Assembly (NCBI GenBank): GCA_903911305.1
Contig: CAIWDB010000016.1
Location: 1 to 35,812 of the forward strand
DNA length: 35,812 nucleotides
Source: an uncultured Methylococcaceae bacterium
Lineage (GTDB): Bacteria; Pseudomonadota; Gammaproteobacteria; Methylococcales; Methylococcaceae
Reading direction: 5' to 3'
The notes beneath the pieces are model-generated. The model did not search any database, was not told where the DNA came from, and saw nothing but the letters and a program-made list of their open reading frames with translations. Numbering within the stretch: the stretch's first letter is position 1; the number at the start of each line of letters is the position of its first letter. Below, piece by piece: positions 25,170-34,187 of the stretch. The position numbers and the translations under genes were made by a program.

Positions 25170-26516
25170 TCACTTGTTGGCTTGCCCCAACCCATACCAA
25201 TCTAAATGTCGAGTAGCAGTCATCGCAAGCGTTAACAAGACAAACAATAAAAGGGAACCAAGCATGAGCGCATTATCTTCCGATTGCAATAAGCCAAATA
25301 AGGCAGCGTACAACCCAGCCAGCATGAATCCCGCGCCAGTGGCACGTCGAATGCTTTTCATGACAGCACTAAGATAAAAAACCAGCAATCCCACGCAGGC
25401 TAAGGCGGCAGACAAATAAGCCATGGTGAAACCAATATGCTCGGAAAGACTGAGCAACAACAAAAAGAACATCGCCAATGCAAGCCCCACCAACGTGTAT
25501 TGCGCCGGATGGATGACTAGGTTTTGCAAAATTTCATAAAGGAAAATGGCTGCAAAGGTGAGGCAGACAAACAGGAATCCATATTTCGTCGCCCGGTCAG
25601 ACATCGAATAGATGTTGACGGGATCAATCAAACGCACTCCAAAACTATCGAAACATGCCATCTCCTTGCATTGGTTAAGATTTTCAGACACGTTGGAGGC
25701 CAGTGAATTGACTGACCAATTGGCACTGAAGCCGTCCGCACCCACTTGCTGAGTGGCAGGGTCGGGCAAGAAGCGTCCATGAAATCCGGGATGAGGCCAA
25801 GATGAGGATAAGGCGACATGAGTTTGCCGACCGGCGGGAACCCATTCTAAATCTTCCAGCCCGCGCAATTTGAGGGTGAAGTTGACCGGGATAGTCACTT
25901 TCCCCTCAACATTGCCCAAGTCTTCCAAAGACACATGCATACCAGGGGTTGTCCCAAAGTTCAATCCCGAGCCTTGCTCAAAGGAATGGTGTACGCCATT
26001 CCACTCCAAGCCGGGGGCATCCAACACTCCCCGCATATCGGCCACGGTCACCGCAAGATAAGGTTTGCCTACGGCGAGGGTACCATTGTGCCGTGCTTGA
26101 GGTTTGCCAAATTCCTGGGGAATGTTAAAAACCCCTTTGAATTGTGAATCCAACACATAGGAGCGCACGTTGAATAACCCGCGCTGTTTGGTTTCCGCCG
26201 TCAATTTGCCAGTAATGTCCAATTGTTCAGGCAGCAAATAAAGTTTGATATGTTCGGTACGATTTTCTTGACGCTTGTTCGACTGCCCATTTAACAAGGT
26301 TTCGACGGTTTCTTGCCATTGCTCTAAGTAGGGTACGACAAGCACAGGACCGAACACTCGCTGTTGACCGGCGGAACTGGCGGCTATGTCTGCAATCACC
26401 TCGTTTTGGCGGTAAGTGCGTTCGTTGACCAAGCCTTGGATCATCAACAGCGGAACCAGCAAAGCCAGCGTCAGACCAAACACGACTGAGGCTTTAATCC
26501 AAAGGGTTTTTTGCAT
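25170..26516 (-). CDS. creD: CreD family inner membrane protein
   Basis: The product has 448 residues. The N-terminal helix (ASVVFGLTLALLVPLLMI) is followed by a conserved box VNERTYRQNEVIADIAASSAGQ. A large periplasmic region leads to five or so C-terminal helices. This is the layout of CreD, linked to envelope stability and colicin tolerance in E. coli. The start at 26516 has AGGAG at a good distance; a longer frame starts inside the DUF3999 gene and is rejected. No creBC two-component genes are nearby; instead it follows DUF2339 and DUF3999 genes. Confidence 0.88.
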   Translation of the reverse strand: MQKTLWIKASVVFGLTLALLVPLLMIQGLVNERTYRQNEVIADIAASSAGQQRVFGPVLVVPYLEQWQETVETLLNGQSNKRQENRTEHIKLYLLPEQLDITGKLTAETKQRGLFNVRSYVLDSQFKGVFNIPQEFGKPQARHNGTLAVGKPYLAVTVADMRGVLDAPGLEWNGVHHSFEQGSGLNFGTTPGMHVSLEDLGNVEGKVTIPVNFTLKLRGLEDLEWVPAGRQTHVALSSSWPHPGFHGRFLPDPATQQVGADGFSANWSVNSLASNVSENLNQCKEMACFDSFGVRLIDPVNIYSMSDRATKYGFLFVCLTFAAIFLYEILQNLVIHPAQYTLVGLALAMFFLLLLSLSEHIGFTMAYLSAALACVGLLVFYLSAVMKSIRRATGAGFMLAGLYAALFGLLQSEDNALMLGSLLLFVLLTLAMTATRHLDWYGLGQANK

Positions 26517-26527
26517 GGCGCTGACTC

Positions 26528-28042
26528 CTATGATTTCATTTGTTTGAAAAGCCGCCATGTCATTGCAAGCAACACAAGGACGCCCAACAGCAAAACCCCC
26601 CATAGAATCAATGTGCGGTTCTGCGCTGAATTTTTTGCCGTGGTTGCAGCCGTTTCAAAATCCGTCGAAGTTTGACGAATTTGAAGCGGGCCTGCTTGGG
26701 CTTGTTCCAACTGCAATAACTCTTGAGTGGAAAACCCCGGGGCAACTTGGGATAACTCGACAGCGGCTGATTTAATCTTGTCTCGGCCAAACGCCAAGGT
26801 ATAGGGGGGTGGCCCGTTAATTAGAAAAACCAAAGTGGCTGGTTGCCAGATTAGGCTAAGTTCGGGTTTGCTAGCAGTGACCACTTGAGGATGCAAGACC
26901 CACTCCGCAAAATGCGACACCGGCACGGACAACTCGCCGGAACGACGGGTCTTTTCCGGCTGGGTGATCTGGTAGAAAACCGCTCGGGTAAGTGGTTGAA
27001 ACACCCATTCGTTAGGCTTGCCGAGTTGCCTGCTGGGAATTTCACGATAAGCCCCTATTTGAGCGGGCAAAACGATATTGGGTTCGGTGAAGTGTAGGTC
27101 AATTTTTTCCACCGGGATGGCAATTCCCGCCTTATACATCAAATCATCAGGGAGTTTCCCCGCAATGGGTTGAATCGTCAGTTTGTCCAAAAATGACGCG
27201 GTGGACGTCTTTTCGGAATGCTCTGCATCAATCGACGCAAAACGTATGGGTTCGCCGCTACGCCAACTGAGCCTGGCATAGCGAAATGCTCGGGGCGAGA
27301 ACTCCAAGATGTCATTGACAAGGGTTTCTGAGGTCTGCGTATCCACCAGCCAATTCAACTCGGTGGCTGCAACCATATCCCATTGTTTGAGGTTGTCGCT
27401 GACTTCCAACCATACTTGGGCAGAATAAGTCTGTTTCCCCGGTGGCAAGGTAAACCGCAGTGCGCTGATTAAAGGCTGCTTATTATCATTGTTCACATGC
27501 TTGGCTTGCCCCAAATCAAGTAGCAATCCGACCAAAACCGGCTTGTCACCGATGCCATTTGATCCAGCTTCACCCTTTCGGGGTTTGGTTTTGACAGAAA
27601 GCAAAGTGCCATCTGCTCCCGTTTTGATATCCATATCAATTCCATCGACTGACTGAAGGTTTGGCTGAATTGCGTTTATCTCAAATTGTTTGACTGGCCA
27701 GGATTGTTTTTGAATGCTGTTTTGCGGTGCAGGCACATAAAAGGCAAAAGGTGGTTTGCCCCCGTTCGCGTCGAACACTCGCAAATCGCTGAGATCAGCC
27801 GAATGGGCATTGAGATAAACCAATTGCGGTAAGCGCAAACTAACCACACCCTGCTTACCGGATACCGTTAGGCTTAGGAAATGCGAGTAGTCTGTTGGCA
27901 AGTCGGAAACCGCTTCGGCATCTGCATTGGATGATGATGCGGCGAACACAGTCTGCGGATTAAAAAACCCCATGACTGCGATCAGTAATAAGTAAACCGG
28001 TGATATTTTCATAATGATCCGTTTAGCCCCCGTTCTTGGCAT
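26528..28042 (-). CDS. DUF3999 family envelope protein
   Basis: The product has up to 504 residues. A signal peptide (VYLLLIAVMGFFNPQTVFA) is followed by a long periplasmic part with beta-rich text (SLTVSGKQGVVSLRLP and FRYARLSWRSGEP) and a final membrane helix (LILWGVLLLGVLVLLAMTW). The pattern fits DUF3999. Its ATG overlaps the DUF2339 stop codon in TAATG, so translation is probably coupled; an alternative start is the methionine at 28012. The family nearly always follows a DUF2339 gene, as here. The function is unknown. Confidence 0.82.
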   Translation of the reverse strand: MPRTGAKRIIMKISPVYLLLIAVMGFFNPQTVFAASSSNADAEAVSDLPTDYSHFLSLTVSGKQGVVSLRLPQLVYLNAHSADLSDLRVFDANGGKPPFAFYVPAPQNSIQKQSWPVKQFEINAIQPNLQSVDGIDMDIKTGADGTLLSVKTKPRKGEAGSNGIGDKPVLVGLLLDLGQAKHVNNDNKQPLISALRFTLPPGKQTYSAQVWLEVSDNLKQWDMVAATELNWLVDTQTSETLVNDILEFSPRAFRYARLSWRSGEPIRFASIDAEHSEKTSTASFLDKLTIQPIAGKLPDDLMYKAGIAIPVEKIDLHFTEPNIVLPAQIGAYREIPSRQLGKPNEWVFQPLTRAVFYQITQPEKTRRSGELSVPVSHFAEWVLHPQVVTASKPELSLIWQPATLVFLINGPPPYTLAFGRDKIKSAAVELSQVAPGFSTQELLQLEQAQAGPLQIRQTSTDFETAATTAKNSAQNRTLILWGVLLLGVLVLLAMTWRLFKQMKS

Positions 28043-31000
28043 TATATTGTAGGCGGAGTGGATTGCCCATTGTCGGACTGCTGGCGTGTCTCGGTTGGCA
28101 ATGGAGCGAGATATCCTATTGCCAGCATAAGCAAGCCAACTCCTAAAAACGATATGACACGTTCCAATCCACCAGTATTGGATAGATCGACTAAGAAAAG
28201 TTTGGCAACCACAATACCCAATAAAATAGCCCCAGACATCCAGATTTTACGAAAACGTCGTTGCGCTGCCACACGCATAAGAATCAACGCGGTTGCACTC
28301 CACACCAGTGAGAGCATGGTTTGCACAACATGCGAGTCGAACAGGGAATCGACTTGATAAGGTATGGGCAAAAAAACTGCCACCGTGCGTAACAGCATTA
28401 GGTTAAACCAAGCATAAGCAGCCAGGGCTGCAATCCAAGGCATTTTGGCTTCCCACAGAGGGGGTTGTGCCGTATTCCCCCTCCCCTCTTTTAGCATACG
28501 GTAAGCGGCAAAGCCGAGCAGCGCCGCAAAACCAGTGGTGATATCGAGTGGATTCAATATCGGCAAATAAGGGAGCGGTTCCATCAATCCATTTTGTGTC
28601 AGATTCCATATGACGACTAGGACGATAGCCCAGCCAGCACCTAGCGGAATGAGGACACGCCGATACCAATCCGCAATGGGGACGCAAGGCCAAGCGTTTT
28701 TACGCATCTGCTGCACAACCCAAGCAACCGCCAAAATCATCAGCCAAACGGGCAGATAGCTCGGCCAACTCCCTGACACAAACCAGCCAGCATCATCCAA
28801 TAATACCTGTTCCTCGGGTGTGCCAAGCCCAAGCCAGTGGGTGATCAAGTGGTGTCCGACCGGACAAATCATCAACCACGGACCAATCGTGCGTTGCCCA
28901 TGCAAGGTCTTCAGCCAGAGGGCATCCATTGACCATGCCTTTTTTTGCCAGTATGCCATCAACCATTCACTCACTCCCCACAGGGCTAGATACGCCCACC
29001 AAGTCTCCCGGTAAGCGATATCATCATTGAAGAACATATCTAACAGCATGACAATATTGAACAGACCCAACGCAAACCAAGCCGATAGCCCGAACCAGCG
29101 TAAAGCAGGCCAGCACAAACGATCTGCCAATAAAGCGCATCCATAGGCTAATAAGGCCACACTCAAACCGTAGACGCTCCAATATAGAGATAGACTCTCG
29201 GCACGATAAGGCTCCAAGCCAAATGCAAGCCCGTATTGGCCTTGCACCCAATACGACCATTCATTCAGTACGAATGCAAAGCACCAAAATCCAGACCATA
29301 GCAACAAGCGGTTAGATAGCTTTGAGTATTCCACCTCAGCTTGACGTTGAAAGAACCAACTGCTGAGAAACGCCCCCAAGCCGATCAACAATGCGCCCAA
29401 GAAAGGCCCGGCGAATAGGTTGGGCTGAGGTTCCGTGGTAGAATCAAAACCGGCCATTGCCAAGCATAGAAAAACCAATCCAGCCAGAATCTGTGCCACC
29501 ATCGCGAAAGTTCGGGCAATTTTCCATTGCATTTGCCACGCGATCACGCTCAAAATAATTGCCACTAATAACCCACTCATCGCCAACAAGTTAGCCTCTA
29601 ACGAGTTATCCGTGCGCAGTGCAATTTCGGCCCAAGCACCCGCCAGCATCCATATAGCCGCCAATGCCAGAAATGCAGTGGCAAATGGGGCTAAGTTCAC
29701 TGGGTGGCTAGCTTCATCGGCGGCGGTTTGGCGTCTAAAATTAATCGCCATCATGAACGCAGTGACCGCCAGCAACAGGAACCCTAGCCATAAATTGGAC
29801 TGCATCGCACTGGCTGCATCCAATCCAGTCACCGTACCGACGAATGACATCCAAGCCCCAAACTGCACCAACAAACCAAACACCCAAGCCATGGTTTGGC
29901 GTTGCCGCAACCCCACCCACACCATGCCAGCCCCTTCCAAAGCCCAAGCTGCGGAAGTCCAACGCCCATCCAACGCAAATGGAATGGTCAAGGTGCCAAA
30001 CACCACACCGAGAGCCAAAAAGGATTCCGTCAATAACTTTAACGAGGTGCCTCGACGATGCCATAACAGCACGGCAACCACTGTGTAAAACAAACCCAGA
30101 GCCAATGAAGAGTACGCCAAGCCAAATTCAATATGTTTGACCAAGCCGTATTGCAAACCAAAAGTCACTAACGGAGTGCCAAAAACTAAGGTGGCATCAA
30201 CATAATGCTTTAAATTGGGTGCTTGACGACTGGCATAGAAAATAGTGATCAACACATAGAATAAAAAGAACAAAACAAGGAATAGCTGAACGGAAAGATA
30301 ATGCTCAGGCGAGTATTTCAATACCCCCCATGCTGTTCCAATGATAAAGGTAAATGCAAAACCGATTAAATTGAGTAAACGCCATGAGCGATACAACGAA
30401 ATAACCAATATGCCGGCATTCAAAATGGCATAGTATGAAAACAGCCCAATATGGCTACCCCCGCCGGTTGTGGTCAAAATCGGCGCGGCAAAACCACCGG
30501 CAATCCCGAACACCGCCAACCATAAAGCATCCTGCAACACAGCTAACATGCAAGTGAGTGCCGTCAGCACAAATAATAATGCAAAGGCTATGCTGCCCGG
30601 AAATAGGCCATAAATCTTATAGCCTCCAAATGTCACCAACATTAATATGGCAACAGCCGAACCCTGCACTGGCAAGCTTATCTCTGGCCTTTTTTCACGT
30701 ATCCGCCAAGCCCATGACAACAGCGCAATATCGGCTAAAACAATGCCGACGAGACGATATTCAATCGGCACCGAAATCCGTGCTGCCGCATATTTAAGCA
30801 GGAAACTCACCCCTAAAAACAAAATCAACAAGCCGATTTTAGCGACCAGATTACCGCCGAATAGCCAAGCTTTAATCTTGAGTATCCATTCCGGGGTCGG
30901 TTGTTGAGTGTGTTGACGGGACTCCTTAAGCTTTACATATTCCATCCAAGGGTCAGTGGCGACGTTTGATGCGATGGATTCCGCAACAGTATTGGCATTT

Positions 31001-31380
31001 GCCGAGGTCTGCACCTGTGGCTCTGGTATAATATTGGAGATTTCCGAAGGCGAAACAGAGTCCGTGCTTGTGTTTGCTTGAATCGCTTCGATGGGAGTCG
31101 ATGCAGGGACAGAAGCAGCTAAAACACTGTCTGGCATGACTGTATCTTCAGCCTTTGCCAAAGGCTCTGTTGCTTGTTGAATCTCCGCTTTTGGCGACTT
31201 GGCTTGAGCGGCTGCCAACTCGCCGCTAAGACGAACGACCAACTCATTGAGCTTGCGCACAACTTGATCCAGTTCGGCGACTTTAGCATGTGCATTGCGG
31301 GCCGAGATGAAGGCGATAATTGGGCAAAGCAACAGATAGAGGCCAAAAGCCAGCGCTGCCAGTATGATAATAGCTTCCAT
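28042..31380 (-). CDS. DUF2339 polytopic membrane protein
   Basis: The product has 1112 residues. An N-terminal helix is followed by a short coiled coil (VAELDQVVRKLNELVVRL), a low-complexity Pro/Ala/Ser-rich segment, and then more than twenty hydrophobic stretches. This is the layout of DUF2339. The ATG at 31380 has GGAGA six bases upstream; the TTG before it is rejected. It heads the DUF2339-DUF3999-creD operon. The function is not known; the context suggests envelope stress or integrity. Confidence 0.85.
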   Translation of the reverse strand: MEAIIILAALAFGLYLLLCPIIAFISARNAHAKVAELDQVVRKLNELVVRLSGELAAAQAKSPKAEIQQATEPLAKAEDTVMPDSVLAASVPASTPIEAIQANTSTDSVSPSEISNIIPEPQVQTSANANTVAESIASNVATDPWMEYVKLKESRQHTQQPTPEWILKIKAWLFGGNLVAKIGLLILFLGVSFLLKYAAARISVPIEYRLVGIVLADIALLSWAWRIREKRPEISLPVQGSAVAILMLVTFGGYKIYGLFPGSIAFALLFVLTALTCMLAVLQDALWLAVFGIAGGFAAPILTTTGGGSHIGLFSYYAILNAGILVISLYRSWRLLNLIGFAFTFIIGTAWGVLKYSPEHYLSVQLFLVLFFLFYVLITIFYASRQAPNLKHYVDATLVFGTPLVTFGLQYGLVKHIEFGLAYSSLALGLFYTVVAVLLWHRRGTSLKLLTESFLALGVVFGTLTIPFALDGRWTSAAWALEGAGMVWVGLRQRQTMAWVFGLLVQFGAWMSFVGTVTGLDAASAMQSNLWLGFLLLAVTAFMMAINFRRQTAADEASHPVNLAPFATAFLALAAIWMLAGAWAEIALRTDNSLEANLLAMSGLLVAIILSVIAWQMQWKIARTFAMVAQILAGLVFLCLAMAGFDSTTEPQPNLFAGPFLGALLIGLGAFLSSWFFQRQAEVEYSKLSNRLLLWSGFWCFAFVLNEWSYWVQGQYGLAFGLEPYRAESLSLYWSVYGLSVALLAYGCALLADRLCWPALRWFGLSAWFALGLFNIVMLLDMFFNDDIAYRETWWAYLALWGVSEWLMAYWQKKAWSMDALWLKTLHGQRTIGPWLMICPVGHHLITHWLGLGTPEEQVLLDDAGWFVSGSWPSYLPVWLMILAVAWVVQQMRKNAWPCVPIADWYRRVLIPLGAGWAIVLVVIWNLTQNGLMEPLPYLPILNPLDITTGFAALLGFAAYRMLKEGRGNTAQPPLWEAKMPWIAALAAYAWFNLMLLRTVAVFLPIPYQVDSLFDSHVVQTMLSLVWSATALILMRVAAQRRFRKIWMSGAILLGIVVAKLFLVDLSNTGGLERVISFLGVGLLMLAIGYLAPLPTETRQQSDNGQSTPPTI

Positions 31381-31475
31381 CAAATTCTCCGATTCAGGTA
31401 TTTCGGCGTGTCAGATTATTACAACACAACGGACGGCCAAAATATCTATTTAGATTGGAAATTTATCCATCAATA

Positions 31476-31561
31476 ACTGATGTTACGCACTGAGACAATA
31501 GATGCTTATATTTTCTGGCATGACGGGAGCGTCGAAGCCTAGGTCGCCGCGTTACATCAGT
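31476..31561. repeat. inverted repeat upstream of the emrE-like gene
   Basis: Arms ACTGATGTTACGC (31476-31488) and GCGTTACATCAGT (31549-31561) match at 12 of 13 positions around 60 bases. They lie 25 bases before the transporter start. This may be a MITE-like remnant or an RNA stem in the leader. Confidence 0.5.
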
Positions 31562-31586
31562 AAATATCACGAAGAGATCATCAACC

Positions 31587-31916
31587 ATGGGCTATGTTTA
31601 CCTTGCGATTGCCATCCTTGGAGAAGTGGTGGCCACCAGTACCTTGAAGGCCACGGAGGAGTTTACCCGCTTATGGCCCAGTGTCGTGGTGCTTGTTGGA
31701 TACGGCATCGCATTTTTTTTCCTGACTTTAGTGTTGCGTAGCATTCCTGTGGGTATCGCCTATGCGATATGGTCGGGCTTGGGGATTGTGTTAGTCGCCA
31801 TTGCCGGCGTGTTTCTGTACCGGCAGATACCGGATTTGCCCGCGATACTTGGCATGGCGTTGATCGTGTTGGGCGTAGCCGTGATTCAATTGTTTTCAAA
31901 AACGGTTCCGCACTAA
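31587..31916 (+). CDS. emrE: SMR family multidrug exporter, EmrE type
   Basis: The product has 109 residues and four membrane helices. It works as a dimer that swaps protons for lipophilic cations. The essential glutamate is E13 in AILGEVVATSTLK. The text FTRLWPSV, GIAYAIWSGLGIVLV and DLPAILGMALIVLGV closely follows EmrE rather than the guanidinium exporter Gdx/SugE. It stands alone; the gene on the left is divergent. GAAGAGA precedes the ATG. Confidence 0.92.
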   Translation: MGYVYLAIAILGEVVATSTLKATEEFTRLWPSVVVLVGYGIAFFFLTLVLRSIPVGIAYAIWSGLGIVLVAIAGVFLYRQIPDLPAILGMALIVLGVAVIQLFSKTVPH

Positions 31917-31918
31917 CG

Positions 31919-32040
31919 GGAAACTCGAAAAACCCCGCACTTCGACATGCTCAGTGCGAACGGCATTTGGCTAATCAGTAGGTTACGTTCGTGGTGAGCC
32001 TGTCGAACCATGAACGTAATCAGGTTTTCGAGGCTCCCTA
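31919..32040. repeat. nested palindromic repeat after emrE
   Basis: Outer arms CTCGAAAAACC (31924-31934) and GGTTTTCGAG (32023-32032) enclose GCACT/AGTGC (31937-31957) and ACGTTCGTGGT/ACCATGAACGT (31985-32017). The TTCGACA and TGTCGAA steps are those of a dispersed repeat common in gammaproteobacteria. It may also stop transcription of the exporter gene. The rest of the gap to 32170 shows no gene. Confidence 0.65.
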
Positions 32041-32170
32041 ACATTTAGCTAGATTTTGCCAATTGGGAGCAAGCTGTTGGCAACTATGAAATTTAACTTC
32101 TCATGGAGGTTTAACCGCGTTGGAAATTCTATAAAGCCGTTTGACCACAGTACTCGACTGTAACGCATGG

Positions 32171-32389
32171 TTAGGCATGGATTTGCGTAATTGATGATTT
32201 AAAAGTTTGCGGGGGTGGCAGTGGTGAGGTAGAACCCATGAGCAACTCCAAAACCTCTTTACCATTCTGTAATGCTTCTTCATACGTCTTACCATGGGTA
32301 AGCGCATACTGCCCAAATTCGGGAAGGGAAGCTATATAACAACTGTCCTCGTCCGACCACTGAATAATAATACTGTAGTGAGTTTTCAT
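32171..32389 (-). CDS. hicB: HicB family antitoxin
   Basis: The product has 72 residues: YSIIIQWSDEDSCYIASLPEF, then ALTHGKTYEEALQNGKEVLELL, a typical HicB core. The C-terminal tail is short and lacks a clear DNA-binding domain. It overlaps the hicA gene by 4 bases. Its stop codon forms part of a GCCTAAC core at 32170-32176. Confidence 0.88.
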   Translation of the reverse strand: MKTHYSIIIQWSDEDSCYIASLPEFGQYALTHGKTYEEALQNGKEVLELLMGSTSPLPPPQTFKSSITQIHA

Positions 32390-32589
32390 TTCTTATCTAT
32401 TATGTCTTTTATGTACTTTTCGACGGAATTTTCTTGATAGGGTTTAGCATCACTTCCGTCGCTACCTAACAATGTCAATTTATCAGGTAGGCAAGGATGT
32501 GACCATTTTGTATGGCTACCTTTGCCTTTCTCAACTAGGCAACCAGCCCTTAGTAAAAGAGCTTTCAGTTCTCTGATTTTCTTCGGCAT
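32386..32589 (-). CDS. hicA: HicA family mRNA interferase toxin
   Basis: The product has 67 residues. HicA toxins cut mRNA with a double-stranded RNA-binding fold and one catalytic histidine. That histidine is H26 in GKGSHTKW, and the run before it (LRAGCLVEKGKGS) is standard. Some text, such as LGSDGSDAKPYQENSVEKYIKD, differs a little from the usual tail. It comes first in the operon, with hicB following. Confidence 0.88.
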   Translation of the reverse strand: MPKKIRELKALLLRAGCLVEKGKGSHTKWSHPCLPDKLTLLGSDGSDAKPYQENSVEKYIKDIIDKK

Positions 32590-32634
32590 GAATACTCGAT
32601 ATCAAAGACTTAGCTGTGTCAGAACTCTTTGATT

Positions 32635-33147
32635 TTAACTGATTAGGTGAAATATTTTTGCAAACTGGGCACGCAATAATACCGATCTTATAAATGTGGG
32701 GATAAGCATAAAAACACCACCGCCGACTACAAATGAGAGAATGAGATTTTTCCAAGTCAGCAGCCCTTTCCTGCCCCACTTCGCCAAAAAATATAATCCG
32801 CCGGGTATATAAAGAACTATCGCTGTCACTAAACCGGGAGAGTATTCACCACCGAGTATAGTTGATGAAATATGTATAAAAGAGTTAGCTAGAACCCACA
32901 TAGCGGCAGACATTCCAAGCCATAAGTATTTGGTCGAATCCTTGTAGTACAGATAACATCCAAAAGTCAGACACACAAAGAATATAGAATTTCCAATTAG
33001 ATTTTGTGTCCAGTCGAAACTGCCAAAATATCTATTTGCCCATTCAACAAAGCCTTGAGTGAATTCCTCTACCATGTGAAAAATGTAAAGGAGACAAAAA
33101 ATAAAAATGCTCCTAGGATTCTCATCAGCAATCTGTTTGTATTTCAA
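32635..33147 (-). CDS. HXXEE domain membrane protein
   Basis: The product has 170 residues with about five membrane helices. The name-giving motif is HMVEE at residues 24-28 in the first helix. Function of the family is unknown. The start is a TTG with AGAGAG six bases upstream; no ATG is in frame nearby. Base composition is lower in GC than in the core genes, which fits an accessory origin. Confidence 0.75.
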   Translation of the reverse strand: MKYKQIADENPRSIFIFCLLYIFHMVEEFTQGFVEWANRYFGSFDWTQNLIGNSIFFVCLTFGCYLYYKDSTKYLWLGMSAAMWVLANSFIHISSTILGGEYSPGLVTAIVLYIPGGLYFLAKWGRKGLLTWKNLILSFVVGGGVFMLIPTFIRSVLLRAQFAKIFHLIS

Positions 33148-33172
33148 ATGAATCTCTCTCTTTATGTAACGA

Positions 33173-33307
33173 TCAGGTTAGGCAAGCAACTTGACGTATT
33201 GCACGGACTTTAGGTATTGCTTTTAATATGATCAAGCGCAATAGCTGAATATTTTCTGGCAATTTAGCATAAAAACACCAAAACTTTGGGTTAGCCCGAT
33301 GTCTCAC
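33173..33307 (-). pseudogene. degraded RelE-like toxin remnant
   Basis: A GTG overlapping the antitoxin stop (GTGA) opens a 44-residue frame: RHRANPKFWCFYAKLPENIQ, then unrelated LRLIILKAIPKV to a stop. The beginning matches the usual N-terminus of a RelE/ParE-superfamily toxin (N-P-x-F-W, then L-P-x-x-I-Q). The catalytic second half is missing. The break comes near residue 22-23, just before a GCCTAAC core at 33177-33183. Confidence 0.65.
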
Positions 33308-33504
33308 AGATCAGTACAGCGTCCTTCACGAAGGTCACGCAGTGCCTCCTCTGCAAGCGCATCAAGGCGACCCGCAGAGACATCTGCTTCAAATTGTTTG
33401 TCCCAAGCCTCAGCATCAAATTCTTGAAACCAATCTCGAAAGGCGGAAAGCTCATCGCGAGAAAGTTTTTTTATAGCACCTTCAATCTCAGAAACCAAAT
33501 TCAT
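33304..33504 (-). CDS. RelE-partner antitoxin-like protein
   Basis: The product has 66 residues: SEIEGAIKKLSRDELSAFRDW, then DAEAWDKQFEADVSAGRLDA and LAEEALRDLREGRCTDL. This acidic, helical pattern is common in antitoxins coded directly before RelE/ParE-type toxins. The following toxin is broken, so this is probably an orphan antitoxin. AAAGGGTGG stands before the ATG. Confidence 0.78.
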   Translation of the reverse strand: MNLVSEIEGAIKKLSRDELSAFRDWFQEFDAEAWDKQFEADVSAGRLDALAEEALRDLREGRCTDL

Positions 33505-33586
33505 TTGTTACCACCCTTTATTAGTGTCTATAAAAGTTTTTGTGTGTGCAATGATAAAGCCGTTTGCCTACATTCTTAATTCGTTT

Positions 33587-33799
33587 TCATGCCGATACTG
33601 CTTCAAATGCAATTTGCATAGGACCGGAACTAGCAACAGTAAAATTTAACTTCTCAAAGCCAATTACACGACCAGATTGATCCTTCATCAGAACCACCTC
33701 ATCTCCGGTTTCCTCACAGATATATTCAGCTTGTGGGTTATCGAACCAAACTGTCAACGTGTTACCCGTTTGGTCGTAATACACTTTCACTTTGGCCAT
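33587..33799 (-). CDS. DUF2283 protein
   Basis: The product has 70 residues: VKVYYDQTGNTLTVWFDNPQ, then CEETGDEVVLMKDQSGRVIGFEKLNF, the usual DUF2283 pattern. The function is unknown; these proteins often sit beside DUF4258 or toxin genes. AAGGAGG precedes the start at a good distance. Confidence 0.85.
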   Translation of the reverse strand: MAKVKVYYDQTGNTLTVWFDNPQAEYICEETGDEVVLMKDQSGRVIGFEKLNFTVASSGPMQIAFEAVSA

Positions 33800-34187
33800 A
33801 AATGCTAACCCTCCTTTATTGAGTCAGTGGGATAGGTTGCGCTCGTTACCAAGCTCTAGCTTGGTAACGCTACCCTAGAAGCTCAGCTTCCGCTGATTTG
33901 AAGCGGAGCTTCAAATAATAGGTTCCCAAGCAAAGAGCTTGGGAACCAGAACTCAAGGTCAAACGACGGACGGCGCGGGTCGGCTGGAACTGCGGCTTAG
34001 GCGGGTGGGCAGAGAGACAAGGCCGGGGATCAATGGGTTTTTCCTCTTTGCTTGTTTAATTATCATGAAAACATGTAGGGCGGAATAGCGATTTAGCGTA
34101 TTCCGCCGAATGTTTCAACTTTCCCATGCGGCGCAATACGCGGCGGAGCCGCTATTGCGCCCTACGGCCCTAACTTGTTTAGCTATT
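33800..34187. repeat. 388-base gene-free region made mostly of REP-like palindromes
   Basis: Two families are present. The first has CGTTACCAAGCT/AGCTTGGTAACG (33844-33869), GAAGCT-type steps (33878-33917) and GGTTCCCAAGC/GCTTGGGAACC (33921-33947), the same family as at 12584-12689. The second has GTAGGGCGGAAT with GTATTCCGCC (34077-34112) and GGCGCAATACGCGG with CCGCTATTGCGCC (34131-34162). No gene is supported. Confidence 0.75.

Noticed and set aside
29435-30088. 217-codon open frame opposite the DUF2339 gene
   Set aside because: It is antisense to a long hydrophobic gene, and its Ala/Asn/Ser-rich composition is what the complement of membrane helices gives.
31440-31586. Guanidine riboswitch before the SMR exporter
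   Set aside because: The protein is EmrE-like, not the guanidinium exporter type, and I could not fit the leader to any guanidine riboswitch class.
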